Positions 1 to 7,389 of a stretch of 38,150 bases of DNA are shown here, piece after piece. The stretch comes from a virus. The position numbers and the translations under genes were made by a program. The number at the start of each line of letters is the position of its first letter. Within the stretch, counting starts at the first letter, position 1. The DNA is taken from positions 1-38,150 of IMG/VR virus record IMGVR_UViG_3300044949_000869; one strand, given 5' to 3'. Below the pieces are notes generated by a model, which saw nothing but the letters and a program-made list of their open reading frames with translations, made no database searches and was not told the DNA's origin.

Positions 1-134
1 TAGACGCCGACGTCATGCGGCGCCTTGATGCCGATGCGGACGGCGCCGTTCGGCAGGACTTTCACGATGGCGATCTCGATCCCCTTGCTGGGGATGAGGA
101 CTTTCTCGCCCGCTTTCCTTGTCACTACAAGCAT
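1..134 (-). CDS. csrA: CsrA/RsmA-family translational regulator, cut by the window edge
   Basis: Translating the minus strand from the ATG at 134 gives 44 residues beginning MLVVTRKAGEKVLI, with VRIGIKAPHDVGV at the visible end. This matches the CsrA core (M-L-x-L-T-R-K/R-x-G-E near the N-terminus, then V-R-I-G-I-x-A-P). Members are dimers of about 60-70 residues that bind GGA in RNA hairpin loops near ribosome binding sites, repressing or stabilising mRNAs. R6 is present; the second RNA-binding arginine (R44 in E. coli, in the HREE segment) lies just beyond the edge and cannot be checked. Start: GGAG with 7-nt spacing. The gene follows the zinc-ribbon gene by 18 bp on the same strand, so it looks like the next gene of the phage early operon. 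If this is a prophage end it could instead be a host gene, which is less likely given the spacing. Confidence 0.9.
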   Translation of the reverse strand, partial: MLVVTRKAGEKVLIPSKGIEIAIVKVLPNGAVRIGIKAPHDVGV

Positions 135-135
135 G

Positions 136-151
136 GCTGACTCCGTTCAGC
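136..151 (-). promoter_or_regulatory. csrA leader hairpin with the Shine-Dalgarno in the loop
   Basis: On the minus strand GCTGA and TCAGC form a perfect 5-bp stem around the hexaloop ACGGAG, which is the Shine-Dalgarno of csrA. This is the geometry of a CsrA binding site and suggests autoregulation, known for E. coli csrA. That it binds here is inference. Confidence 0.55.
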
Positions 152-152
152 G

Positions 153-599
153 TTATGTGGCAGCGTAGCCTACAGAGGCAAGCCAATCCTTGCAAGCCTC
201 TTTCACCGATCCACTCTTGTGCTTTCCTGCACACCACTTGATGTATGCCATTCCCTGTTCGGTTTCTGACACTTGTGCAAGTGTCATGCCGGAGTAGCGG
301 CCGTCGAAGAAAATAAAGTCCGGAGCCGATGGCTTCAGTGTCCGCGCGGCCAAGACGTCCATCTTGAAGCCGCAGAAACAACACTCGATCAGCCACTGGC
401 CGCGATAGTCGTCGATAATGTCAAAATAGGTAGACCCGCAGTCGCAGGTGTAGTCGCCCTCCGAGCGGCCGATGATCTCCATGGGCCGCGTTTTGTGGGC
501 CGGCGCAGGCGCATTCTCTGGGGCCGGCGGCTTCCTGGCGGTCTTCTTTTTCTTCTGGTCCGGGACTTCTTCCGGCGAAATGTCGAAAAGCAGGCTCAT
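153..599 (-). CDS. Zinc-ribbon protein with an exonuclease-X/DUF3820-like C-terminal motif
   Basis: 148 residues. A basic, proline-rich N-terminus (KKKKTARKPPAP) leads to a zinc ribbon with CDC near residue 52 and ECCFCG about 20 residues later. The C-terminal part (FFDGRYSGMTLAQV, then YIKWC) resembles the small domain of quorum-sensing-regulated virulence factors (DUF3820) and of exonuclease tails, whose pattern is GKYxGxxLxxV...YLxW. The ATG overlaps the stop of the UvrD-like helicase gene (ATGA), so the two are translationally coupled, and no separate Shine-Dalgarno is obvious. A nucleic-acid-binding partner of the helicase is plausible. The fold match is from memory of the motif; no catalytic acidic cluster of a nuclease is visible. 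Confidence 0.72.
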   Translation of the reverse strand: MSLLFDISPEEVPDQKKKKTARKPPAPENAPAPAHKTRPMEIIGRSEGDYTCDCGSTYFDIIDDYRGQWLIECCFCGFKMDVLAARTLKPSAPDFIFFDGRYSGMTLAQVSETEQGMAYIKWCAGKHKSGSVKEACKDWLASVGYAAT

Positions 600-2242
600 A
601 GTTTCAGGTTCATCCGGTAGTCCACCGGCTCCGAGGACACAATCAGTTCGTGTCTGGCCCTTGTCACGCCGACGTACTCGATGCGGCGCTCTTCGTCGTG
701 CTGCTCGCGATCAGACCGCTGGGCTTCGTCGATCCGCCGCGTCGTGGTGGTCGACATCACAACAACGTCGGCCTCCATGCCCTTCGCAGCATGAATCGTG
801 CCGAGCCTGATCTGTGGCCGTGTCGCCAATTCGGCGCCCCATTTGACGGCCGAGTTCCGCCAGCGGTCCCCGCCAGTTACCAGATCCCCCCAGGTGCCGC
901 CGTTCACCCGGTCGACCATGGCCTGCGTCATGCCGGTGTCTTCCAGGTCGGTCGGAAACACGACGTCCCAGCGGCGCACCGTGAGTTCGTTCTGCCACAG
1001 GGTCTTCGTGCCTCGATCCAGGAGTGGCCCGTCCTTGCCGCGGGACGGCAGTTCCTGGATGGCGCAGGCAAAGTCATCGCCTGACACGGCTTCACCGTGT
1101 TCCAGATCCCAGAGGGCTTTGATGCCACGCATGGCGGCTGTGTTGTCCTTGGACTTGAGTTTGGCGAACGGCATCTTCCGTTTGCGGAGTGCTTCGGCCC
1201 AGTCCTCCAGCGTGAAGTTGCAGCGGGCCAGAATCAGCGTCGGCCGCTTCGGGTCCAGGCTGGGGATGACCGCCGATGGCCCGCCGGCCCGAGAAATCTT
1301 GCCGTCATGGTCGGCGGGGGCCACGCCGCGGTCGAAGTAGCCGTCGTGCATCTGCCGCAGGCAGCGTTCGCCGAGGGCCAGAATCGGCGCCGGGCAGCGG
1401 TAGGACTTCGGCATGATCCGCGTCTTGTCCGCCTCCCATGACAGAAAGTGCTTGGCGTCGGACCCGCCAAAGGAAAACACGGCCTGGAACGGATCGCCGG
1501 CGATGTAGACCCACTTGACGTCAGGCCCAGCCGCCAGCCGCTTGCAGACGCGATCCACCAGGGCCGAGGCGTCCTGGGCCTCATCGAAGATCCATGCCCG
1601 CACCCCATGCGGCAGGTCGCCCTCTGGGTCGACCTCATACAGCCCGTCCGCCTCAAAGTGGATGCCGGCGTAGCGGGCCAGCAGGTCGCTGAAGTCGCAG
1701 CGGCCCTCCAGGCGCTTGGCCTGCTCGTACCGCTGGATGAACTGCCGGCACTGGGCGAACGGCGGGACGTCCTGGCCAGCCCGCACCATGCGCTCAATGG
1801 TCTTCTTGAGCGGCTCGATCCGGGCGCGGCTGACCTCCCAGCAATTCAGGGCCGACGCTGCAGCCCTGTCCCCAGCATACACGGCGTAGCCGCTGTCATC
1901 GTCGATGATCGTCCGAATGTCCACCTTGAGGGCGTCGGCCAGCCATGTCTGGCTCGCCCTGGTGTCGTCGATCAGTTGCCCCTTGGCCACGGCCAACTGC
2001 CGGTGGGCGACGCCGTGGCAGGTCTTGAACCACCCGTCCCTGGCCAGCACCTCCGGAGGGATACCCCATGAGGCACTGGCCCGGGCGACGGCCTCGGCGC
2101 GGGCGGCCCGAGTGAAACTGGCGAACCCGATCGCAAATGGGCTACCGCCGAGGGCGTTCTTGGCACCCTCCATGACCTGCAAAAGTTCCGTAGTCTTCCC
2201 AGACCCCGCAGATCCAATCAGTTTGGCCGTCTTTTCTGCCAT
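596..2242 (-). CDS. UvrD/PcrA-like superfamily 1 DNA helicase
   Basis: 548 residues with all SF1A landmarks: Walker A GSAGSGKT (10-17), Walker B DEAQD (220-224), motif III GDPFQAVFSF (249-258), SYRCP (280-284), motif V GTIHAAKGMEA (481-491) and motif VI YVGVTRARHEL (523-533). The family unwinds DNA 3'-5' with ATP. At 548 residues it is shorter than UvrD (about 720), with reduced 1B/2B insertions, as in phage and plasmid members. I chose the ATG at 2242 over a GTG at 2326: the earlier start would read through the palindrome at 2282-2314, and homology starts right at the later one. GGAAAG precedes the start. The gene lies between prim-pol and the zinc-ribbon gene, so a role in phage replication or recombination is likely. 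Confidence 0.93.
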   Translation of the reverse strand: MAEKTAKLIGSAGSGKTTELLQVMEGAKNALGGSPFAIGFASFTRAARAEAVARASASWGIPPEVLARDGWFKTCHGVAHRQLAVAKGQLIDDTRASQTWLADALKVDIRTIIDDDSGYAVYAGDRAAASALNCWEVSRARIEPLKKTIERMVRAGQDVPPFAQCRQFIQRYEQAKRLEGRCDFSDLLARYAGIHFEADGLYEVDPEGDLPHGVRAWIFDEAQDASALVDRVCKRLAAGPDVKWVYIAGDPFQAVFSFGGSDAKHFLSWEADKTRIMPKSYRCPAPILALGERCLRQMHDGYFDRGVAPADHDGKISRAGGPSAVIPSLDPKRPTLILARCNFTLEDWAEALRKRKMPFAKLKSKDNTAAMRGIKALWDLEHGEAVSGDDFACAIQELPSRGKDGPLLDRGTKTLWQNELTVRRWDVVFPTDLEDTGMTQAMVDRVNGGTWGDLVTGGDRWRNSAVKWGAELATRPQIRLGTIHAAKGMEADVVVMSTTTTRRIDEAQRSDREQHDEERRIEYVGVTRARHELIVSSEPVDYRMNLKL

Positions 2243-2281
2243 GTTCCACTTTCCGGTTTTGAGAATTGGGATTTGTGGTAT

Positions 2282-2314
2282 GTCGTAACTCGTTGCTGTG
2301 CAACGAGTTACGAC
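2282..2314. repeat. Perfect 14-bp inverted repeat between primase and helicase genes
   Basis: The arms GTCGTAACTCGTTG (2282-2295) and CAACGAGTTACGAC (2301-2314) are exact reverse complements around a 5-nt loop. It starts 13 bp past the primase stop codon and ends 40 bp before the helicase ATG. There is no T-run on either side, so it is not a standard intrinsic terminator. It could be an operator for a dimeric repressor, an mRNA processing or stability hairpin, or part of a replication origin. AT content is higher than in the flanking genes. Confidence 0.8.
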
Positions 2315-2326
2315 GACAAAAACCAC

Positions 2327-4051
2327 TTAACCGCTTTTCCGCGCACTTTCGGCGCTGCTCACCCGCGTTTCGCTTGTAGTAATTAGGGAATCGCCCGCCG
2401 CGATCTTCTCCAGCGCCCGGATGTGCTTCCCGGTGAACCGGATGTACCGCCGCGTCGAGCCGCCGTCGCCGGCGTAGCGGCCCACCGGAAACGCTGCCTC
2501 GCCGGTTGCGGCCAGGAGCATCTTCTTGATCTTGAGTTTGTCGCCCTCCTCCAGACGCCTCTGGCGCCTGTCTACGTCCTCCCAGACGCGAGACCACCCA
2601 AACCACAGTTCCCAGATGCCGTCCTTGCTGCGGACCCAGGCGGGCCTCCCAGACGCATCCGGCTCGCCGTCCTCCTCTTCTTCCTCCCCCGGCTCCGGAG
2701 TCATGCAGAGGGCGTCGAGCATCCAGCCGGCGACGGCCGAATACCGGAGGTTCTCGGCCGTGGCGTCCTCCTGGACGGCCTCGTCCATGAGTTTGGCCTT
2801 CAACCCGCGAACCGCCGGCTGGCCGGCCCGCGGCCCCTTGGTCTTGGCGGCCGAGCCGCACCAGATCACGCCCCACTCCTCGGGGACGGCATCCAGGATG
2901 ACCGTGTGGGTGGCCTCCAGGACGGCGCAGGCGACCTTGGCCGATGACCTGTAGGTCTCGGCGTCCATGGTGACGTCGACCATCTTGGTCTCGCCCTTGC
3001 AGAACACCGGGATCGAAAGCACGAACGACACCGGATCCGAGTGAACCACCTTGAGCCGCCACCGGCCGGGGAACCACTCGCCGTCACGGTACTCCAGCCC
3101 GTTGAGCGTGAACGGGCAGTCGACCGGCTCCTCGGCCTCGACGGGGTCATCCATGCCGCCGGACTCGATTCGTTCCTCCAGCCGCTTTTTCAGGAACTCC
3201 GGCCCGCCGCCCTCGGCCCGCACTTTGATGGCCCAGCGGATCTGGCCGCGCCAGATGTTCTCGACCTCGATGTCCGGCAGCGGCGGCACGCACTGCATCA
3301 AGTTGATGGCCTTGGACTCGATCAACGTCTCCTGCTGCTCGCGCGGATCGTGGGGGTCCAGCATCCGCACACACTTCGACGCTATGTACCGCACCATCGT
3401 CAGGTGCCGGGAGCCAGAGTCCGCCTTCTTGTGGAGGATCTCGCTGGCCGGCGGCTTGGCGGCCTCGTCCCGCCCGGTGGCCTTGACGATGGCCTGCATG
3501 AGTTCCGGCGGGATCTCGGCGACGGCGACTTCGTCGGGCGAGAACCCGTACTTCCACCGATACCGGACGCCAGACGCATGGACGGACGGCGGAAACACCG
3601 ACTGCGCCCCTTTGCCGCCGCCGCCGATCCGGACCTCCAGGCCGCCGATCTTGATGACGGCCTGCTCCGGGAGCCGGTCGTCGAACTTGAAGATCCGGTG
3701 TTCGCTGCGGTGCGAGATGTAGGTCGGCGTCTCGACCAAGTGCAGGCCGAACTTTTCGGCCGTCTGCTTGCCGGTCTCGTCATCCCATTCGATGTCGACG
3801 ATGCCGGACTCCCGGCCCAGCGCGACGCCGATATTGGTGTTGGTCGCGCCGTCGAACCAGTCGGCGAGGGTTTCCTCGTCCGCCGTGGCCACGGTCTGCC
3901 AACGCGAGTCCACCGGATGCTTGCCGGGGGTGCCGCAGGCGGTCCCGTATAAGCAGGTGCAGGTTTTTCCGTCCGCCCGCAACCCGTTGATCCGCAGACA
4001 GCGCCAGCCCATCGCGGCGTAGGACGCCGCAGCCTTAAAGAAATCTTCCAT
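2327..4051 (-). CDS. Prim-pol type DNA primase/polymerase (archaeo-eukaryotic primase fold)
   Basis: 574 residues. The N-terminal 170 residues match the bifunctional primase-polymerase domain: a Cys cluster (CTC at 31-33, C39) followed by PGKHP (42-46), the acidic metal-binding strand IVDIEWD (84-90), and SHRSEHRIFKF (113-123) in place of the SxH motif. Such enzymes make RNA or DNA primers and often extend them. The C-terminal 400 residues have no Walker A, so unlike many phage primases it is not fused to a D5 or other helicase; the family there is unknown, and an acidic EEEEEDGE linker is visible. The ATG at 4051 has GGAGG 7 nt upstream. The longer frame from a TTG at 4159 crosses a terminator hairpin and is rejected. 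Confidence 0.88.
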   Translation of the reverse strand: MEDFFKAAASYAAMGWRCLRINGLRADGKTCTCLYGTACGTPGKHPVDSRWQTVATADEETLADWFDGATNTNIGVALGRESGIVDIEWDDETGKQTAEKFGLHLVETPTYISHRSEHRIFKFDDRLPEQAVIKIGGLEVRIGGGGKGAQSVFPPSVHASGVRYRWKYGFSPDEVAVAEIPPELMQAIVKATGRDEAAKPPASEILHKKADSGSRHLTMVRYIASKCVRMLDPHDPREQQETLIESKAINLMQCVPPLPDIEVENIWRGQIRWAIKVRAEGGGPEFLKKRLEERIESGGMDDPVEAEEPVDCPFTLNGLEYRDGEWFPGRWRLKVVHSDPVSFVLSIPVFCKGETKMVDVTMDAETYRSSAKVACAVLEATHTVILDAVPEEWGVIWCGSAAKTKGPRAGQPAVRGLKAKLMDEAVQEDATAENLRYSAVAGWMLDALCMTPEPGEEEEEDGEPDASGRPAWVRSKDGIWELWFGWSRVWEDVDRRQRRLEEGDKLKIKKMLLAATGEAAFPVGRYAGDGGSTRRYIRFTGKHIRALEKIAAGDSLITTSETRVSSAESARKSG

Positions 4052-4064
4052 ATCTGCCTCCGTG

Positions 4065-4107
4065 CGAGAAAGAAGCGCCGCCGGGGGCTTTCGCTCCCCG
4101 GCGGCGC
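4065..4107 (-). terminator. Intrinsic terminator or attenuator before the primase gene
   Basis: On the minus strand a perfect 12-bp GC stem (arms 4096-4107 and 4075-4086) encloses AGCGAAAGC, which can add two more pairs and a GAAA tetraloop. It is followed by TTCTTTCTC. This is a good rho-independent terminator. It ends the transcript of the gene at 4242-5021 only 14 bp before the primase ATG, so read-through may set primase level. The rest of the 190-bp gap holds a 6-bp hairpin at 4199-4214 and no convincing gene. Confidence 0.78.
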
Positions 4108-4241
4108 CGATGGCCGTCTGCTGCAGTGGCGGGAGAAGAGCGCCCTGCAGGTCAGACAACTTCCAGCGTTACGACGCCACCTCTGGCTGGGCGACCGGCC
4201 CACGAAGCCGTGGGTTTGGGCCGCCGGTCCAGCCGCTTTGA

Positions 4242-5021
4242 CTACTCCTCGCCGAGATCGTCGGCCTCGACGGCCGCCGCGATCGGCGGGGCGGTGAACA
4301 TCGCGCGGACGGGATCCGCGTAGACACGCTTGGCGACCTCGCCCTGCTCGGGCGTGATCGTGCCGACGAGCCGCGGCACGATCTGGGAGTACGGCTGGCC
4401 GCCGCGCCCCTTGGCCTTCGACAACTTGAGACCGATCACGGCCTCGTGCGGGAACACCGGGAGCCGCTTGAGGAACGGGATGATGTTCCGCAGGCTTCCG
4501 GGGCCGACCGTCACGAGAATCGGCCACGTTTCGCCCTGACGCAGAATCGCCAGGACGCGGGCCTCCTTGCACCGCTTGCCGGTGCCGCCGCGTCCGCTGC
4601 CGTAGCCGAACTCCGGCCCGTTGGACAGCGAGACCCAGTCGTACTTCCGGTCGCCGATCCGATACTTCTCCAGCGACTCCGGCCGGATCGAAGTCCCGAT
4701 GTCATCCGACACGCGGTAGCCGATCTGCAGATCGTTGGTCACGATCACAGGCCGCGCATCGCTCGGATCTTCTTCGGGCCACAACACTCCTTTCTTGCCG
4801 ACGCCCACCAGCAGGCCGACGATCTCGTCGGTCATGGTGAGATTGCCGTCGACGTCGATCGTCCACTGGGTCGCGCCGCCGAGAGGCGTCTTGACCCGCA
4901 CGAGATCCGTCTCGTGCATCTGCTCGCCTTCCAGGTTCGCAGCGATGATCGCCATCTGCCGCGAGTCCGGCGCCAGCGCCGGGTAATCGACCGTCTTTAC
5001 CGCCAACTCTGCAGTAGCCAT
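4242..5021 (-). CDS. Putative single-stranded DNA-binding/replication accessory protein
   Basis: 259 residues with no enzyme motifs. The layout matches a family I recognise from phages and integrative elements, usually unnamed: an N-terminal IIAANLEGEQ with DLVRVKTPLGG, a central GTGKRCKEARVLAIL, then VTVGPGSLRNIIPFLKRL and a closing YSQIVPRL strand. In those loci the gene also sits among primase and helicase genes, and an SSB-like OB-fold role is the usual guess. The central Cys cluster of relatives is mostly lost (only one Cys here). The start has a strong AGGAGG at 7-nt spacing. A terminator follows the gene. Function is inference from context. Confidence 0.62.
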   Translation of the reverse strand: MATAELAVKTVDYPALAPDSRQMAIIAANLEGEQMHETDLVRVKTPLGGATQWTIDVDGNLTMTDEIVGLLVGVGKKGVLWPEEDPSDARPVIVTNDLQIGYRVSDDIGTSIRPESLEKYRIGDRKYDWVSLSNGPEFGYGSGRGGTGKRCKEARVLAILRQGETWPILVTVGPGSLRNIIPFLKRLPVFPHEAVIGLKLSKAKGRGGQPYSQIVPRLVGTITPEQGEVAKRVYADPVRAMFTAPPIAAAVEADDLGEE

Positions 5022-5058
5022 TTATGGCCTCCTGTAGCCTTAGAACACCGAACCAGCG

Positions 5059-5508
5059 TCAGCCAACCGTGACATGACGCAACTTCATCTCCGTGTATTC
5101 ACCGACGAGGCCGTCGAACGGCGTCCCGGCGGCAAACGAGGAGCCGGCCTCCTTGCCGGCCTCCTTTGCCCGCTCGACGAGCCACGACTTGAGAGTCGTG
5201 GTCGCCACCGTCGTGATCGCATCCTCGATCCCAACGGCTCGCGCTGCCTCCAGCACCGCGTCGCGCCGATCCCTCGGCACCGACAAGTGAAGGGACTCCT
5301 CCACCCGCCAACTCCTCCCTGCAACCCGAACTCCGTCGAGTCGTTGCACCGTCATGTCTTCCACGGCGATCTGCTCCAAACTCGCGCGACGCTTCTTCAT
5401 TTCGTCGAGTTGTGCAGATACCGTGCCAATCTGCCGGTCGAGTTGCGTGATTTCTTCAAGCAGCCCCGACAGCCCGTTTTGTTCCACTGTAGCCTCTGAT
5501 GATTGCAT
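5059..5508 (-). CDS. Coiled-coil early protein of unknown function
   Basis: 149 residues. Residues about 13-50 (LLEEITQLDRQI, LDEMKKRRASLEQI) form a heptad coiled coil. The C-terminal half includes TTLKSWLVERAKE and ends in EYTEMKLRHV, a layout seen in small phage proteins related to Gam/Gp157-type nuclease inhibitors and their uncharacterised neighbours; I cannot assign it firmly. The ATG has AGGAGGT at ideal spacing and starts 53 bp inside the SNF2 helicase gene, so the two are coupled and may work together. GGA of the Shine-Dalgarno lies in a pentaloop closed by GAC/GTC (5513-5523). Confidence 0.7.
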   Translation of the reverse strand: MQSSEATVEQNGLSGLLEEITQLDRQIGTVSAQLDEMKKRRASLEQIAVEDMTVQRLDGVRVAGRSWRVEESLHLSVPRDRRDAVLEAARAVGIEDAITTVATTTLKSWLVERAKEAGKEAGSSFAAGTPFDGLVGEYTEMKLRHVTVG

Positions 5509-6832
5509 CTATGACCTCCTGTCTGCTCTCCAACGCCTTGTAAACTGATCCATCGACCGTCTGGTTGCCGTCAACGGTGGCCACCAGACTGTAGAAGTGC
5601 GTTTTCTTGGTTTGTCCCGGCCGATGCAGCCGCGCGATCGCCTGCAGGTAGTCGCTCAAACTGTGGCCCAGGCTGTAAAAGACCCCGTAGGCCGCGCGGG
5701 TCAGGTCGATGCCGACGCCGCCGCTGGCTTGGTTGGCGATCAGCACGGTGGTCTTTCCGGCCTGCCAGTCGGCCAACTCGTTGTGCTGCCCGTTGAGGAC
5801 GCTCACCGTTCGGCCGGCGGCGACACACGCGGCCGCGGCGGCTTCGCCGTCCGCCTTGTAGCGATGAAACACGACGAGCGGCTCGGATGGGTCCAAACAG
5901 TCCAGGATATCAGCCAGCGCCGCCGCCTTGCTGGGAGTGGCGTCGATTTTTGTGGCCTGCCGGGAGCCATCGACATGAATACTGCCGCCGCAGACTTCCA
6001 GCAGCCGGATCAGATGCACCAGGACATTGGCCGGCGTGACCTCGCGGCCTTCGACCGTGGCGCAGAAGTCCTTCTCCAGAGTGCGGTACAGGTCCGCTTC
6101 CTTGGGCGAGAGTTCGACGTCCACTTGCTCGTGCATGATGTCGGGCAGATCCAAAACGTCTTCCGAACGACGGTGAAATGTTGTCTGTGCAATCTTCGTG
6201 CCGAACTCTTCTGTGTTTCTGTAGCCCACCACCCAGCCTGGGTAACCTGGGCGGGTGACAGCGTACCGCGACCGAAACGCGGTGAACGACTGGCCAAACG
6301 TCTGGCACTCGGGCGACTCGACGGCCCGGTAGACGCCAAAGGCATCGAGTGGCGAGTGGGCCAAAAGCGTCCCGGACAAGCCGATCCGCTTGGCCGTGGG
6401 GTTCTTCTTGCCCATCCGCGCCGCCCACCGGCTCGTCGTGCCGCTTGCCGACTTAAGTTTGTGGCACTCGTCGTAGCAGATGGCGTCCCACTTGGTCTTT
6501 TCCAGAAGCGGGATCCTCCAGGCCGATTCGTAGTTGGTGACCACGATCAGCGGCCTGGAGTCGGCCATGGCCGCGGCCACGAGTTGCTCTTTCTGCTTGG
6601 AAGACCCCTTGGTGAGCAGCAGGATCCGGTAGTCCTGCAGCCACAGCCCCGCCTGCTTGCCCCAGGCCGGCACGACGGCCTTCGGGCAGCAGATCAAGAC
6701 TTTGGACAGCCCCTCGCCCTTGAGGATCTCCAGGAGGCAGCGGGACTTCCCGGTCCCCATCCCCATATGCAGCAGAACGCACAGCCTGCCGGCGGCCCAC
6801 GCAATTGCGTCCCGCTGATGTTGCCAGAGCAT
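5456..6832 (-). CDS. SNF2-family (superfamily 2) DNA-dependent ATPase/helicase
   Basis: 458 residues spanning both RecA-like lobes: Q-motif region WQHQRDAI (3-10), Walker A GMGTGKS (24-30), CPKAVVPAW (49-57), DECH box (121-124), LSGT (152-155), and motif VI with AIARLHRPGQ near residue 398-407. SNF2 proteins translocate on double-stranded DNA and remodel bound proteins rather than unwinding long duplexes. No nuclease or VRR-Nuc domain is fused. The ATG is preceded by AAGGAGGGAG. It is the first gene of the replication operon after the duplicated-domain regulator (38 bp gap) and overlaps the next gene by 53 bp. Confidence 0.92.
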   Translation of the reverse strand: MLWQHQRDAIAWAAGRLCVLLHMGMGTGKSRCLLEILKGEGLSKVLICCPKAVVPAWGKQAGLWLQDYRILLLTKGSSKQKEQLVAAAMADSRPLIVVTNYESAWRIPLLEKTKWDAICYDECHKLKSASGTTSRWAARMGKKNPTAKRIGLSGTLLAHSPLDAFGVYRAVESPECQTFGQSFTAFRSRYAVTRPGYPGWVVGYRNTEEFGTKIAQTTFHRRSEDVLDLPDIMHEQVDVELSPKEADLYRTLEKDFCATVEGREVTPANVLVHLIRLLEVCGGSIHVDGSRQATKIDATPSKAAALADILDCLDPSEPLVVFHRYKADGEAAAAACVAAGRTVSVLNGQHNELADWQAGKTTVLIANQASGGVGIDLTRAAYGVFYSLGHSLSDYLQAIARLHRPGQTKKTHFYSLVATVDGNQTVDGSVYKALESRQEVIDAIIRGYSGTKRAVGAA

Positions 6833-6870
6833 CGCTCCCTCCTTGGTGCGTGGAGGATAGCGGTCGATGG

Positions 6871-7389
6871 CTACCTGTCAACAAAAGTCTTCCTGGGCCT
6901 GCCCATCTTCTGGCCGGATTGCTCCAGGCGGGACGATTCGGCGGCACGAGCCTCGCACGACTGCCGCGACAGCACCCAGAGCCGAGACTGGGTGGCCCTG
7001 CCGGAGTGCAGAATCCGGCCGACGATTTTTCCTTCTTTGGCCAGCCGCGGCACCAGGGTCCAGAAGACACCTAGGATTTTTGCCGCCTCGTAGGCGCCGA
7101 TGGCGTCGCCGAACTTGATTTTGGGCCGTCCCTTGGCGGCCAGCAGTTTGATTGCCGCCGGCCGCTCGTGGACAGCCGTCCGCGGCCTCCGGCCGCCCTG
7201 GCGGTTGGCGACGTAGTCACGGTAGTTCTGCTCGCACTCGTCCCTAGAATAAACGGCAAACTCCCGCCCCTCCTGGCCGCACACCACGCGGACAGAAATA
7301 GCCCCCGCGTCCGCCATGCGGCGGACCCGTGACCAGTGGACGCCCATCAGGGCCGCCGCCTCCCACGCACCGATAGCCTCGTCTTTCAT
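6871..7389 (-). CDS. Regulator with two tandem MerR/excisionase-like DNA-binding domains
   Basis: 172 residues made of two copies of one unit: AIGAWEAAALMGVHWSRVRRM, about residues 5-25, with EFAVYSRDECE about 20 residues later; and AIGAYEAAKILGVFW, about 92-106, with LWVLSRQSCE. Each copy looks like a MerR/Xis winged helix (helix-turn-helix then wing). The C-terminus GRPRKTFV is an AT-hook-like basic patch. The ATG at 7389 fits the start of domain one; an in-frame extension to 7461 is possible but would use up the promoter region. There is no clear Shine-Dalgarno. It faces the plus-strand integrase unit, so an excisionase or lysis-lysogeny switch role is likely, but this is inference. Confidence 0.75.
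   Translation of the reverse strand: MKDEAIGAWEAAALMGVHWSRVRRMADAGAISVRVVCGQEGREFAVYSRDECEQNYRDYVANRQGGRRPRTAVHERPAAIKLLAAKGRPKIKFGDAIGAYEAAKILGVFWTLVPRLAKEGKIVGRILHSGRATQSRLWVLSRQSCEARAAESSRLEQSGQKMGRPRKTFVDR

Noticed and set aside
2243-2326. GTG start that would lengthen the UvrD-like helicase by 28 residues
   Set aside because: The extra residues are encoded by the palindrome and have no helicase similarity.
4052-4159. TTG start that would lengthen the primase by 36 residues
   Set aside because: It would read through the terminator stem; the ATG at 4051 has GGAGG and fits the family start.
5597-7093. 498-codon plus-strand open frame opposite the SNF2 helicase
   Set aside because: The minus frame has complete SNF2 motifs; the plus frame is a GC-driven shadow.
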